Assembly: GCA_033064195.1 (NCBI GenBank) | Contig: JARBJD010000039.1 | Location: forward strand, 299,275-363,274 | Length of the DNA: 64,000 nt | Source of the DNA: Blattamonas nauphoetae | Lineage: Eukaryota > Preaxostyla > Oxymonadida | Reading direction: 5' to 3' | Shown: positions 1-9,720 of the stretch, piece by piece | Numbering within the stretch: position 1 is the stretch's first letter | How the letters are laid out: each line of letters starts with the position of its first letter | Notes under the pieces: generated by a model | Seen by the model: only the letters and a program-made list of their open reading frames with translations | Database searches by the model: none | What the model was told of the DNA's origin: nothing | Made by a program: the position numbers and the translations under genes

Positions 1-1865
1 TTTCTCCATGTGAGGCAGTGTTTAGGAACGATATCACGTTTGTGGCAGTTGAAACGTGTTCTGAATTTTTCGATATTGCTGAGTTTAATAACGGTCGAGT
101 TTTCGTCTGTTTCACCGGAGTATAGTGCCTGCCGGTAGATTTTTGCGATTTTTCTGCCGAGATAGAATCATCTCCGCTTTGTGAGTCGAATGAATCGCTG
201 GTGTGTGACGAATCAAAACTGTCCGTCGAATAGCCTGACCATGTGTCGGACTCAATGTCGATGGGCGATGGGTTTGTTCTACGTGTGATGCTGGATGATG
301 ATAATGAAGAATCGGTGAGGGTTGGTGAAGGTGGAAGTGTTTGAGGTTTGGAGAGGTTGGATTTGGCAGGGTGGTCAAGTGATGTAAGTCTAGACGGTGG
401 TGTTCTAATAGATGGACTATCTGAGTGTCTCCGAGTCAGTGGTGACTTCACATCTCTGCTTATATTCTGTTTTGTACGACTTGACAGTGGGGTTGACACG
501 GATGGTGAAAAAGTGACTTTTCTTTCAGCTTGGACAACCTCTGGGTTTTCTCGCATCTCTATTGGGTCAATGCGGAAAAACATAGAGTTGTACACGGTCA
601 TCAACGACATGAAGAGGTCCTTTGTAGCGTTGGGTTTGGGCGGTGGAATAATACTCTGATGAGAATCTTGTGAGCTTTCATCGATTAGTCCTTTCTGGAG
701 GATCGTATGGAGAGGAGTATGAGGATGCTTGGAGAATGAGGCGAGTTGAAGTTCTTTCGAAGAGGAGCCAACAGATGGCGGTGTTTTTGACCGCTTGATC
801 ATCTCAGTCGAAGGTTTGATCAATGGGAAAGAAGATAACGTGTCCGTATCCCCAATATTATGTTCTGGGTCGAATTGGATGATTGGTTGAATTGTCAGCG
901 GGATCTTCATCGAATGAACAGTCTGATCCGTAACATTGGGCTGAGAAGATTGAAAAATAGATGTGTCAGGCTCACTGTCAGTGTGAAAACTATCGGCTAT
1001 CTCCTCCGGCGATCTTGTTCCGGCTTGAGAAAAATGGAGTGTGGTCTGGACGGACGATGCTGGGTTATCGCCTTGAAGACCAAAAACAGAGGCTGTCGGT
1101 GATGGTGTTCGAAGGGAGTGGATGTGAATGAAGGGTTCGGTAATTGTCGGGGAATCTCGCTGGCTTTGGAGTGGTTTGAAATGTGGGGGAGGCAAGCTAA
1201 TTGGAAAGGGAGGTGGTGGTGAAGGAGATGGACTGGAGATTGTAACATGCTTAGTGAAATGACTGGAGGGCGAAATGACGTTCATTTCTGATGTGCGAGG
1301 CGTTGATGTGGAAAAATTGAGTGGGAGACCGTAATTGCCTTGATGATTCTTAAAATCTTTAGGCATCCGTTCATCATACATATCGAACCAGGCAGAATAA
1401 AATCTGACTACATTTGGGTGGTTAATCTGAGATAAAATGTGAACTTCTTTGAGAACATCTGTCAGCATTTCTGGATGGTTCTCTATCGTTTTCGAGTCTA
1501 GAAGCATAACTTTCAGGGCATATGTGAAGGAGGTTAGCTTATTCTTGATCCTCCACACACTTCCAAATCCTCCTTGTCCGATAATGTCGTCAAGATCGAA
1601 CTCAAGGAGTCCACGGAGAAGACCAAAACACGGTGGAGTCTTATTTCTCTGTGGAGGCTTCTCCTGATCAATTAAACCTCGCTGACGAAGTGTAGTTACG
1701 ATTTTTTCTTCAAGAACCGGATCTCCATTGGCATAAGTTGTGATGATACTGTCGAGTGATGTAAACCTGTTGATTGATGATGAGGTATGAGACGGACGTT
1801 CTATGATAACATAAAAGAGGAGAAGCTCAAATAGACAAAGAAAATCGTAACAAACTTGAAGTCAT
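1..1865 (-). CDS. eIF2-alpha-kinase-like protein kinase, 5' part (runs off left edge)
   Basis: A Ser/Thr kinase of the GCN2/PERK/HRI type, which would phosphorylate eIF2-alpha under stress. The predicted start is ATG at 1865-1863, followed by a 10-nt exon, a 55-nt intron (1855-1801, GTTTGT...TAG) and an exon open from 1800 to the left edge, giving about 600 codons. The glycine loop IIGQGGFGSVWRIKNK (about residues 65-80) and the VAIK-type lysine in YALKVMLLDSK are visible. HPNVVRFYSAWFD follows, and VVR(Y/F)YSAW is a hallmark of eIF2-alpha kinases. A long Ser/Pro/Thr-rich stretch follows the N-lobe, as expected for the kinase insert of this family. The C-lobe (HRD, DFG) lies outside the window, so catalytic competence cannot be judged. 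No regulatory domain is visible in the short N-terminus. Other kinases with large inserts remain possible. Confidence 0.75.
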
Positions 1866-2040
1866 GTTCGACCCCATTCTTTTTTAATGACAATTGTCGT
1901 GTTGTTTTATTGGTTGATGATTTTCGTTTGGAGAACAATCATGATGATGTATGAATGAGAGAGATGAAATTAATCAGAATAGTGTTCACACTGAAACGAT
2001 GTGTCTCAAACGATTGAATCCGCAGTTAAGGGAAAAGAAG

Positions 2041-2661
2041 ATGGATCTCCTCCCAATCATTCAAAAGCGTTGCTCCTGTCGTCGTGTTTGCTCACACATT
2101 CTATTCATCTTTTATTTGTTTTTCTCTCATCCCTAGTACGACCAAACAAGGACTGTTGAACGAGAACTCATCGACAAAGTCCTCGAAGCCGGACGCCTTG
2201 CGCCATCTGGGAAAAACACACAACCATGGCATTTCTATGTTATTACCAATGCAGAGAAAATTAAAGAGTTGGGAAAAGCAATTGAGCCTGGCGTTATCAA
2301 AGACGTTCCAAAGATGGCCGGTGCCGCTGCAGAGAAAGGAGTTTCAAATATCGTTTTTTATGATGCCCCTGTCATTGTCAATGTGTCAATGAACAAAAAG
2401 AACAGTATCGACACCAGACAGATGGATATTGGTCTGACTGTCGAAAACATGATTCTCATGGCGGAAACACTCGGCCTTGGAACGCTTCCAGTTTATAATT
2501 CGAAATGGTATGGTCAGGATCTCATCACGCAAACTTGCAAAATTCCAGAGGAAGAAGAATTCATGCTTACCCTTTGCATCGGGTATATTGATCCAGCCCA
2601 GCCAAGAACCGTTCGCCCTCGCAAAGAATTGAGCCAAATTGCGACCTACGTTGATCTATAA
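2041..2661 (+). CDS. Nitroreductase-family FMN flavoprotein
   Basis: A NAD(P)H-dependent FMN oxidoreductase of the nitroreductase superfamily, probably cytosolic. Such enzymes are common in anaerobic protists and act on quinones or nitro compounds. Exon 1 (2041-2085) encodes MDLLPIIQKRCSCRR. A 51-nt intron (2086-2136, GTTTGC...CTAG) follows, and exon 2 (2137-2661) continues in frame with YDQTRTVERELIDKVLEAG. The family landmarks are in order: RCSCRRYD for the usual (R/K)RS(V/I)R.(Y/F) FMN-phosphate motif, RLAPSGKNTQPWHFYVI, and near the C-terminus the LGLGTLPVY segment seen in nitroreductases. The total is 189 aa, a normal length. The start is set by the frame across the intron. It is divergent from the kinase gene, with about 175 bp between starts, so a shared promoter region is likely. 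Confidence 0.85.
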
Positions 2662-2858
2662 ATTTCTCTTCTCCACTTGTGCGCTTTTCTCCATTTAATT
2701 CTGTAATTATTCTGAACACTCGTCTCTCACTTCCAGTGCTAATCCATTCCACACTACCGTTTATCTGGGAGAGTAATGAGATTATTGTTTGCCACAAATA
2801 AAAGTGTTTTGCCCAATGGTACGTTAGGATGTTCCATCATGGAGATTTGGGTTGATCC

Positions 2859-3600
2859 ATGTCAATCTCCTTGCTACATGTAATCCTCGCCTCCCTCTCT
2901 TGTACAGGGGAAGAATATCTGAAATTGTTCAATACGAAGGGACTTGTCAAGCCAGAGTTTCTTTCATTCTCCTCTAGATCTCATTCATTGTTAGGGATAA
3001 ACCTTATGAGGTTGTTCGGCAATCATTTACGTACCTCTACAACTTCCGAAAGCCCCTGCTGAGCTCTCTATGTACATCTGGTTATGATACCAATTGTATC
3101 GCCCTTCTTCGTTCTTCACAAGGAACATGCTCTTGCATGGGAGTCCTTGATAATGAAGATATCTCTCTTCTCCCGGATGATAAGGGCTTCAAAATCCGAT
3201 GTATATTCATCTTCTTTTTCCATTTTTCATTCTTTAATTAGATACAAATCCACTACAAGGGTACTCGACTGATGTTACAGTTACTTGCGCAAAAACACAT
3301 GTATTTACTGTCGTTGACACTGGAAACTCCCTAAACATCACCATAGAAGACAAAGCAGGCTGTCGCGGTGGTGGTGGAATTGGATGGGGCTGGATCTTTC
3401 TGATTGCCCTGCTTGCATCAATTGTCTTATTCTTAGCGATTGGAATTCCAATCAACGCTATAGCACGGAAAAAGAAGGGTGTTGAAATCATTCCTTTATT
3501 TGCCTTGTGGGTTTCTCTCCCAAGGCTCGTCCTGGAAGGTGTGAAATGCTTGTTCTCTCCGTGCAAAAAGAAGAGGCAAGGTTTCTCGGATATCGAGTGA
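2859..3600 (+). CDS. Type I membrane protein with MRH/ATG27-like lumenal domain
   Basis: Predicted in three exons: 2859-2956, 2995-3200 and 3242-3600, with introns of 38 nt (GTTTCT...TTAG) and 41 nt (GTATAT...TTAG). The product (about 220 aa) opens with signal peptide MSISLLHVILASLSCTGEEY. A cysteine-bearing lumenal domain follows (FTYLYNFRKPLLSSLCTSGY, then SSQGTCSCMG and VTVTCAKTH), then a single membrane helix (WGWIFLIALLASIVLFLAIG) and a short basic tail. This is the plan of mannose-6-phosphate-receptor-homology proteins such as ATG27 and small cargo receptors of the secretory pathway. A role in Golgi/endosome sorting is inferred from the plan only. Exon 1's 3' boundary is the least certain point, since a 38-nt intron is at the short end for this window. 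Confidence 0.6.
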
Positions 3601-3792
3601 ACATTTCATCAAATCATATTTCTAATCTATCAATTTTCTTCACTATTGTTTCTTTGAGCAGTTATCTCACATTTGCTGTCACTTTGTTTTTGAATCGTGG
3701 ATTCCCCACTCCATTTTGTGAGATGAATAAACGAAGAATAGAAAAGAGGGATGACAATAAGAAGGTGACGCTTCCACACGCAGACGAGGGAG

Positions 3793-4230
3793 TTAACCTT
3801 CTGCAACAAGCTTCTGCGCGAGTGATGATGTGGACTCCTGTGTCTGCTCAATTTCATTCTGAGTTCTTCGGAGGAGGTGTTCAACCTCGGCAATTTCATT
3901 GATCTGGTCTGCAAGTGAGTTTACAATGATTGAATTATTCTCACTGGTCCTTGCACAGTATTGTTCCCAGAGTTGATGTGATTGTTCTGTGAATTCTGAA
4001 GATGGCAAGAAGAGAAGTGCAGAAAAACTTGAAAACACACTCTGAAGGACTGCTGACATCCGAGTTTGGAGGGCCTCAATTTTTTGTTCCATCGATTTCA
4101 CCCATTCAAGATCAGCGTCCGATTCTGACGGAGATGAAACTGTGAATGGTGAAACAGGTTCAATTTTTGGAGGAGGTGATGGCTTGATAGATTTTGGGGC
4201 TTTATCACCTCCAAACTTGCGGGTCGTCAT
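3793..4230 (-). CDS. Small coiled-coil protein
   Basis: A single-exon frame of 145 aa starting at ATG 4230 (MTTRKFGGDKAPKSIK). The first 45 residues are Pro/Ser/Lys-rich and probably disordered. The rest is helical with heptad-like spacing (VKSMEQKIEALQTRMSAVLQ, then INEIAEVEHLLRRTQNEIEQ). There are no cysteines of note and no membrane segment. I do not recognise the family. Size and shape resemble small subunits of tethering or BLOC/kinetochore-type coiled-coil complexes, but nothing identifies one. It lies tail-to-tail with the MRH-like gene (193 bp apart) and shares its orientation with the PH-domain gene downstream on the plus map. Confidence 0.5.
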   Translation of the reverse strand: MTTRKFGGDKAPKSIKPSPPPKIEPVSPFTVSSPSESDADLEWVKSMEQKIEALQTRMSAVLQSVFSSFSALLFLPSSEFTEQSHQLWEQYCARTSENNSIIVNSLADQINEIAEVEHLLRRTQNEIEQTQESTSSLAQKLVAEG

Positions 4231-4435
4231 GCGGTGAGTTGTCGATCATTTTCTTGCATCCCAACATAAAATTTGTCAACTCGTTAAATGTGAATGGATC
4301 TGAATGGAAAGTCACCATTTCCATGCGATTCCTCCTTTCAGTCCATATGGTCAACAGTAAGACCAAGAATGAACGAATTTGCGACTAATCAGAAATAAAA
4401 TGGACATTGGGGTGAGATAAACTAAAAATTGTCGA

Positions 4436-6293
4436 TTAATCGGAGCTAACTCCATCACTTTCATCATAATATGAAGGACCAAAACGCTCTTCCCATCTTT
4501 CACTCACACGAGAACTCAATTCATCACGATCGTCTCGATAGCTTCTTCTGGAAAGGGGCCTATCAAAAGGCTTCGCTCGATTCTTAATTGCCGAGTATTG
4601 CTTCTGAGAAATCACAGCATAGTCGCGATTCGACGATCTGCTTGATGGGCGAGATCGAGACGATTGAGAGCGTTTCCTCGATACAGGTCTTGGTTGTTTC
4701 TGATATCCGAACTGGACAGCAGAGCGACGCCCAGAATAATAATCATCAACATCAGCATCATCATCGTCGGGTGTGCTGTCGAGTTGTTCCTCGTGGAGTC
4801 TTCGTTGATATCTCAGATCATCCGCGAGCTGCTCGTAATCATCAAGCTCAGGATAGTACGCTTCCTGATAGAGACGGAAGAGACGGATATTGTCATCACT
4901 GCTCAAATCCTGTCCCAGTCGTTCTTCGAACACATCCATGAACTGATAAATGTTATGGAGTTTACCCAGCCGTTCCCTGCGTTCAGCATCCGAAACATAT
5001 TGACGTTCCATCTTCAGCTCTCTGTTTCTCAAGAGAGGAGTGCTGATATGTCTTCCGCGGACACCGAACGGGAGCGACCCTCGACGCCTGCCTCTGGAAT
5101 CATCATAATCACCCGATCCAATCGAAGGGAGATACGAGAGCTCCGAGCTGTTTGAATCATCCGACAATTCTGGGTCTTCTTCATAGTCTGTTGATGACGT
5201 CGATGATCGCCGGAAGCCAACACGGGAAGGAGGATATTCCCCTTCATGTGAAATTGGACGAGCGGTTCTTGGACGCCGGTCAGAACGATGAGACGTCTCA
5301 GGAGGACGTTCAGAGCTGATATGGTTGATGGATTGCTTCAATCTGTCGATGTCTTGGAGTTTGAGCTCAAGATCCTGTCGGAGTGCTTCGATCGTTGTTC
5401 TATCCGCGGTGAGTTCCTCAATAATATTGTGCTGTTGATTGAGAGTCTTTTGAAGTGATGTTATCTCAGAGCTAGCATCGTTGAGGATCGGTCTTTGAAT
5501 ATCGTCTTCAGGGTTCTAAAGACAAGGATTATAAAAGAGAAAAGATAATACTTCCAATCTTTGAAGAAGATGATGAATAACTCGATCTCGCTTTGTCCGA
5601 ATGTCCATAAGAACCTGAACTTCCGGGAAAAGTGAGTTGATCAATTGGGAGTATTCAAGCACTGCATTGTGAATGAGTTCAATTCCTGTGGGTTTGGGAT
5701 CATTTGGATCACCGGACGTATCAATCTTCACTTTTGATGGGTCGACAAGAGAGATGAGACCCGCTTGCCAAAGATCGAAGGTCCTTAATTGTGAAGAAAG
5801 ATGAGAGCAATTGACAATACGTACCGTTTCATTGGGCAACAGAACAAAATCTCTTTGTCGTGAGTGAGAATAGTGATTGCATAGGGAAGAGAGGAATTCT
5901 TGAGAACATCCTGGTTTTCAACATCATCGTCAAAATCCTTTCACAGTAAAGAAACAAAAACGAGACAATAAAACAATGTGATAAGAGAGGGCAATGGTGA
6001 ATTCAGAGAAAAAGGAAACTGTTGGGCGAGAGATGATGAGATGAGTGATTTCATCGATCTGGATTTGATGGGATTCTGGAACTTGGAGGACATCATTTTT
6101 CGGATTCATCCAATACAAGACTGTTTCGTCACTGCTTAAGCAGAGCCAGCGAAGATGGAGACCATTTGGTTCATTCAGGAGAACGAGATCACCTATAAAG
6201 AGGGGAAAAGGTCAAAAAATGAAACGTGATCGAAAGAAATGTACCTTTACCCATGAGAAGATGGGCTTCATCGATAAATGATCGTGATGCCAT
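4436..6293 (-). CDS. PH-domain and coiled-coil protein with Ser/Arg-rich tail
   Basis: A multi-exon gene reading from ATG 6293 (MASRSFIDEAHLLMGKG). A 52-nt intron (6244-6193) leads to DLVLLNEPNGLHLRWLCLSS. Further short introns lie near 5940-6030, 5786-5825 and 5516-5556. The first ~130 residues fit a PH-like fold: several beta segments, then SLPYAITILTHDKEILFCCP and the closing helix RTFDLWQAGL with its conserved Trp. The middle is helical and coiled-coil (ITSLQKTLNQQHNIIEELTA). The last ~300 residues are rich in Arg, Ser, Asp and Tyr and look disordered. It is probably a membrane- or cytoskeleton-associated adaptor, and the specific role is unknown. The last exon ends at TAA 4436. The 5940-6030 intron has more than one possible acceptor. 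Confidence 0.6.
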
Positions 6294-6957
6294 TGAAGAT
6301 GACAAATGGAGTTGCTCGACCCTTAATTCAAAAATCATCAACCTTCCGTTCAATTCAGACTTTAATCTTCCTTTTCACCACTCTACTCCGATCTATGAAC
6401 ATCAATTCTGAGTGAGTTCGTTGTATTTGCCCCACTACGTCTCACTCGACTTCGCACATGACTTTGAACATTGAATGATGACATGGAAATGAACAAATGG
6501 TTTCTCAAATTTGGGAGATTAATCAAATGATATCAAATCATTTCTGTGCTCAGCCTGACTTTCTTGTTGATTTGTTGTTTCTCTCAGCGCTCCTACTGTT
6601 CTCTTTCTGCTTGAAATCAATGAAGAAGAAAGGAACTTTTTTGGAGAATCATGCGGTGACTTTTGCCCAATGATACTTTTTCGATGTGACAGCAGTCGAT
6701 TTTGTCGGATTATCGGCATCGTTATTTAGTGTACACTTTGATCTCGAAAGTTCGCATTTTCACGTACGAATCGTTCGTGACACTATTATCAACTGATACC
6801 AAAAAGTTGCGGATGTAGAGTGCAGAGATATTCCAGATTTATACAGCATTAAAGTCTTTCTGATGCGTCATTTTGCATTTCTCCAAACAAAGAGGATACA
6901 CCGAGAAAAGAAAGGTCCTCGAAACAAAACGAGTAACAACAGAGCCTTCCAAATCAA
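6294..6957. other. Spacer without a supported gene
   Basis: Between the PH-domain gene and the first cyclin. It is AT-rich, with only short frames that lack a family signature. The part next to the cyclin (about 6870-6957) resembles the sequence at 7749-7905 next to the second cyclin, so the tandem duplication of the cyclins includes some 3' flank. Confidence 0.5.
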
Positions 6958-7571
6958 TCAAAAGGTGTGTAAGTCGGAAACAGGACGTAATGTGTCAGAG
7001 TGAAGCCGATAATCGATCAAAAACAGAAAGCGAGCTTCAGATTCATTAATCACAGATAATGGAACTTGGAGTGCATGTGCCCACCACAGATTTGAATGTG
7101 GAACATCCACATTCATTTTTTCTGAGAGGATACATGACACTAACAAAACAGTTCCAAGATTTCGTTGACAAAGAAGAGGTGTTTCATCGGGTCCACGGTG
7201 CTGTGTTCGCAATGAGAATCTCCGGAAAAGATTCAGCGCATGGATGATATCATTTATTGTCATCCTTGTCTTGCGCATCACTTCAGAAAAGAAAGAGGCA
7301 AAAGCATCGTCGAGAACACGAATGTCGGTAGTGTTTTTGAGTATTGATTCTGAAAGTCCGACAATAAACCTGGTAAGGTTTTGTGAGATTGAATGCAATG
7401 AATGGTGAGAATATATGTGAATCTTGGACGACTTTGGCTTTCTGGTAAATTTCTGAATAGATAATGTGGATTCCGTCACACGATATGCTCTAAGGAAAAA
7501 GAGATATGAAAAGAGAATGATAATTGACGAAATAATGTTCGAAGATACTCGTACAACGATTCTGGATGCAT
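6958..7571 (-). CDS. PHO80/Pcl-like cyclin, copy 1
   Basis: A regulatory subunit for a cyclin-dependent kinase. Predicted exon 1 (7571-7549) encodes MHPESLYE. A 59-nt intron (7548-7490, GTATCT...TTAG) follows, then exon 2 (7489-6958); 555 nt in total, 184 aa. The cyclin box is plain. MTINDIIHALNLFRRFSLRT is followed by LCQRNLGTVLLVSCILSEKM, the position where PHO80-type cyclins have NRHRLLLTALLLASK, and then by WWAHALQVPLSVINESEARF and LFLIDYRLHSD. The last blocks match the WAKVGGISLKELN..E..FLFLIDFRL pattern of PHO80/CycP cyclins. It is head-to-tail with copy 2, and copy 3 lies at 19.6-21.6 kb. No destruction box is seen. Confidence 0.75.
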
Positions 7572-7905
7572 CTAAATTAAAAGAAAGTCCTAGAATGGGT
7601 GGCACTTTCCACAATGACGAAACGTTTGTATAACACTTGAAACAGTTATTCGACATGAACATGAGCGATTTTCCGTATCTACACTGTACCACACTCTTTC
7701 TGATTTTGTATTTTGTGTTATCTTGAATTACGAAATATTGGGCCTAGTTTGCATTTATCCAAACAAAGAGTACACAGAGTCGCATATGTGATAATGATTC
7801 AGCGAACATAGTATACAGTTAGAAAGGAAAGTTCTTCTGAACAATACCATCGCGAGAAAAGAATGCAAGAACAGAATTCGTTAATATATACATCAAAACT
7901 AGCTA

Positions 7906-8448
7906 CTACAGAGCCTTCCGAATAAATGAAACTGTGTTCGAGTCGGAAACCGGGAGTAATGTGTCAGAGTGAAGCCGATAATCGATTGAAGACAGAAATA
8001 GAATTTCTGATTCATTGATCACAGACAGTGGAACATCGAGGGTACTCGCCCACCAATGATTTGCATGTGGAACGTCTACATTCATTTTTTCGGACAGCAT
8101 GCAAGATATCAACAAGACAGTCCCGAGATTTCGTTGACAAAGAAGAGGTGTTTCATCGGGTCCACGGTGCTCTGTTCGCAATGAGAATCTCCGGAAAAGA
8201 TTCAGTGCATGGATGATATCATTTATTGTCATCCTTGTCCTGCGCATCACTTCAGAAAAGAAAGAGGTGAAGGCATCATTGAGAACATGGATGTCGGGAT
8301 GGCTGTTGAGTATTGATTCTGAAAGTCCGACCACGAACCTGCTGAGGTTCTGTGAGAGAATGTTGACAGTTGCCAGTGAAAACAACGGTTTATTTGACGA
8401 GTCGAGTTCCGAAGTGTGAGTTGGTAACGATTGAGTTGATTCTTTCAT
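7906..8448 (-). CDS. PHO80/Pcl-like cyclin, copy 2
   Basis: A tandem paralogue of copy 1 with the same cyclin box (MTINDIIHALNLFRRFSLRT; LLCQRNLGTVLLISCMLSEK; SLSVINES-type block; SIDYRLHSD). The conserved part begins at SQNLSRFVVGLSES, as in the other two copies. I take the start at ATG 8448 (MKESTQSLPTHTSELDSSNK). The frame stays open to 8559, so a longer N-terminus or an upstream mini-exon like that of copy 1 is possible. The gene ends at TAG TAG. Its promoter side is next to a hAT-like MITE (8770-9685). Confidence 0.7.
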   Translation of the reverse strand: MKESTQSLPTHTSELDSSNKPLFSLATVNILSQNLSRFVVGLSESILNSHPDIHVLNDAFTSFFSEVMRRTRMTINDIIHALNLFRRFSLRTEHRGPDETPLLCQRNLGTVLLISCMLSEKMNVDVPHANHWWASTLDVPLSVINESEILFLSSIDYRLHSDTLLPVSDSNTVSFIRKAL

Positions 8449-8769
8449 GATGTGTGTTCTGAATCCTGTAAAGGGAATATAATGGGCGATGGTTGGAAAA
8501 AAAATGGGGTTCATACACGAAAATCGGTTCCAGACGGCTCTGAAAAGAAAAGTAGTCAACTGTGGGTGAGATCATGGTTCGATTGTTGGTTGGACGTAAA
8601 ACTGGCAGGAACAGCAATCCAGGAAAACTATGTCCACAATATTGAAGAAAAAGCTAAAACAAATCGCCCCGGATTTAGTGAACAAATTGTTCTGGAGTGA
8701 AACAACAATCACAAAACAATTGGCTGATAGGGTACGTTTGACTGGCGAGGTACAAACGGTCCAAAAAAA

Positions 8770-9685
8770 GGCATGGGTTCGGTATGTATGGCAAAGTTCG
8801 GTTTGTATGGCACAGGTTCGGTATGTATGGCTAAGTTCGGTATGTATGTCACGAGTTTCCAATGACTGCTAAAGTCTTGCAAAGCCCGCTAGCTCGACCT
8901 TTTTCACTTTTTCTCCTAGATTCGTCGATTTCAACACACTTTTCATTTAAAAGGAGAGAGAAACGAATGAATGTGAAGTGAAGATGGACTACGTGAATGC
9001 ATTGCGACAGAATGGCTGTTGTATGTTTGTTCAATGTGGAAACTGTCTTTGTTCTGGTCCATGCCGTCGACTTTGAGATTTTCATTCCTTTTTGTTTGTG
9101 GTCATCAGTCCTTCTCAAAACATGAAAATCTGGTTAATATCAGATCAATGAGCGGTATCATCAATAGAGATTCGAGATTTGTCACGTGGAAAAGTGAAAT
9201 CCGTGTGATGAAAAAAGGAATGGGCTTTTCATTCGAGTATGTTGCATATCACTTTTCTAACATATTAGATCACTCTCTAAATACAATATTATTGACGTTT
9301 CTGAAATGACTATTGAGTAGTAGCTGAAATGAGATAGAAAAGTTAGATCTTCACTTTTCTCAAAATTGTCTCACTTTTTTCTTCCTCACCAGGATATCCT
9401 ATCATTGCATCGAGATTCTTCTTTGATAGATCTGTTAGAGGTGATATCTTGATATTTGTTGTCTACATCGAATCATAGATCCAAAAAATTGACAAACATG
9501 GATTTGTCCGGCTTCGCGTTTTATCCTCTGAGTTAAAATCAAGGCTCGTTGAAATTTCAAGAGATAATGTATATTCTCCCTTCTCCACATCTCATCGCAT
9601 TCGTGCATTTTGGACTCTTCTATACAGTTAGGAAAACCAAAAAGACATACGTGCCGAACTTTACCATACGTGCCGAACCCATGCC
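8770..9685. mobile_element. hAT-like MITE, 916 bp
   Basis: The ends are inverted: the left end reads GGCATGGGTTCGGTATGTAT and the right end, read on the minus strand, GGCATGGGTTCGGCACGTAT. The match extends through GG(C/T)AAAGTTCGG. Both sides carry the direct repeat CAAAAAAA (8762-8769 and 9686-9693), an 8-bp target duplication as in hAT elements, though a poly-A duplication is weak evidence. There is no transposase frame. The interior is AT-rich. It is non-autonomous. Confidence 0.6.
8776..8855 (+). repeat. Four ~20-bp tandem repeats inside the MITE end
   Basis: Four head-to-tail copies of GTTCGGTATGTATGGC plus three or four variable bases. Two copies of the same unit occur, inverted, at the other end (about 9640-9680). 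They look like sub-terminal transposase-binding repeats. Confidence 0.7.
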
Positions 9686-9720
9686 CAAAAAAATCAATAA
9701 TCTCTAAAAGTCTCAGATCC

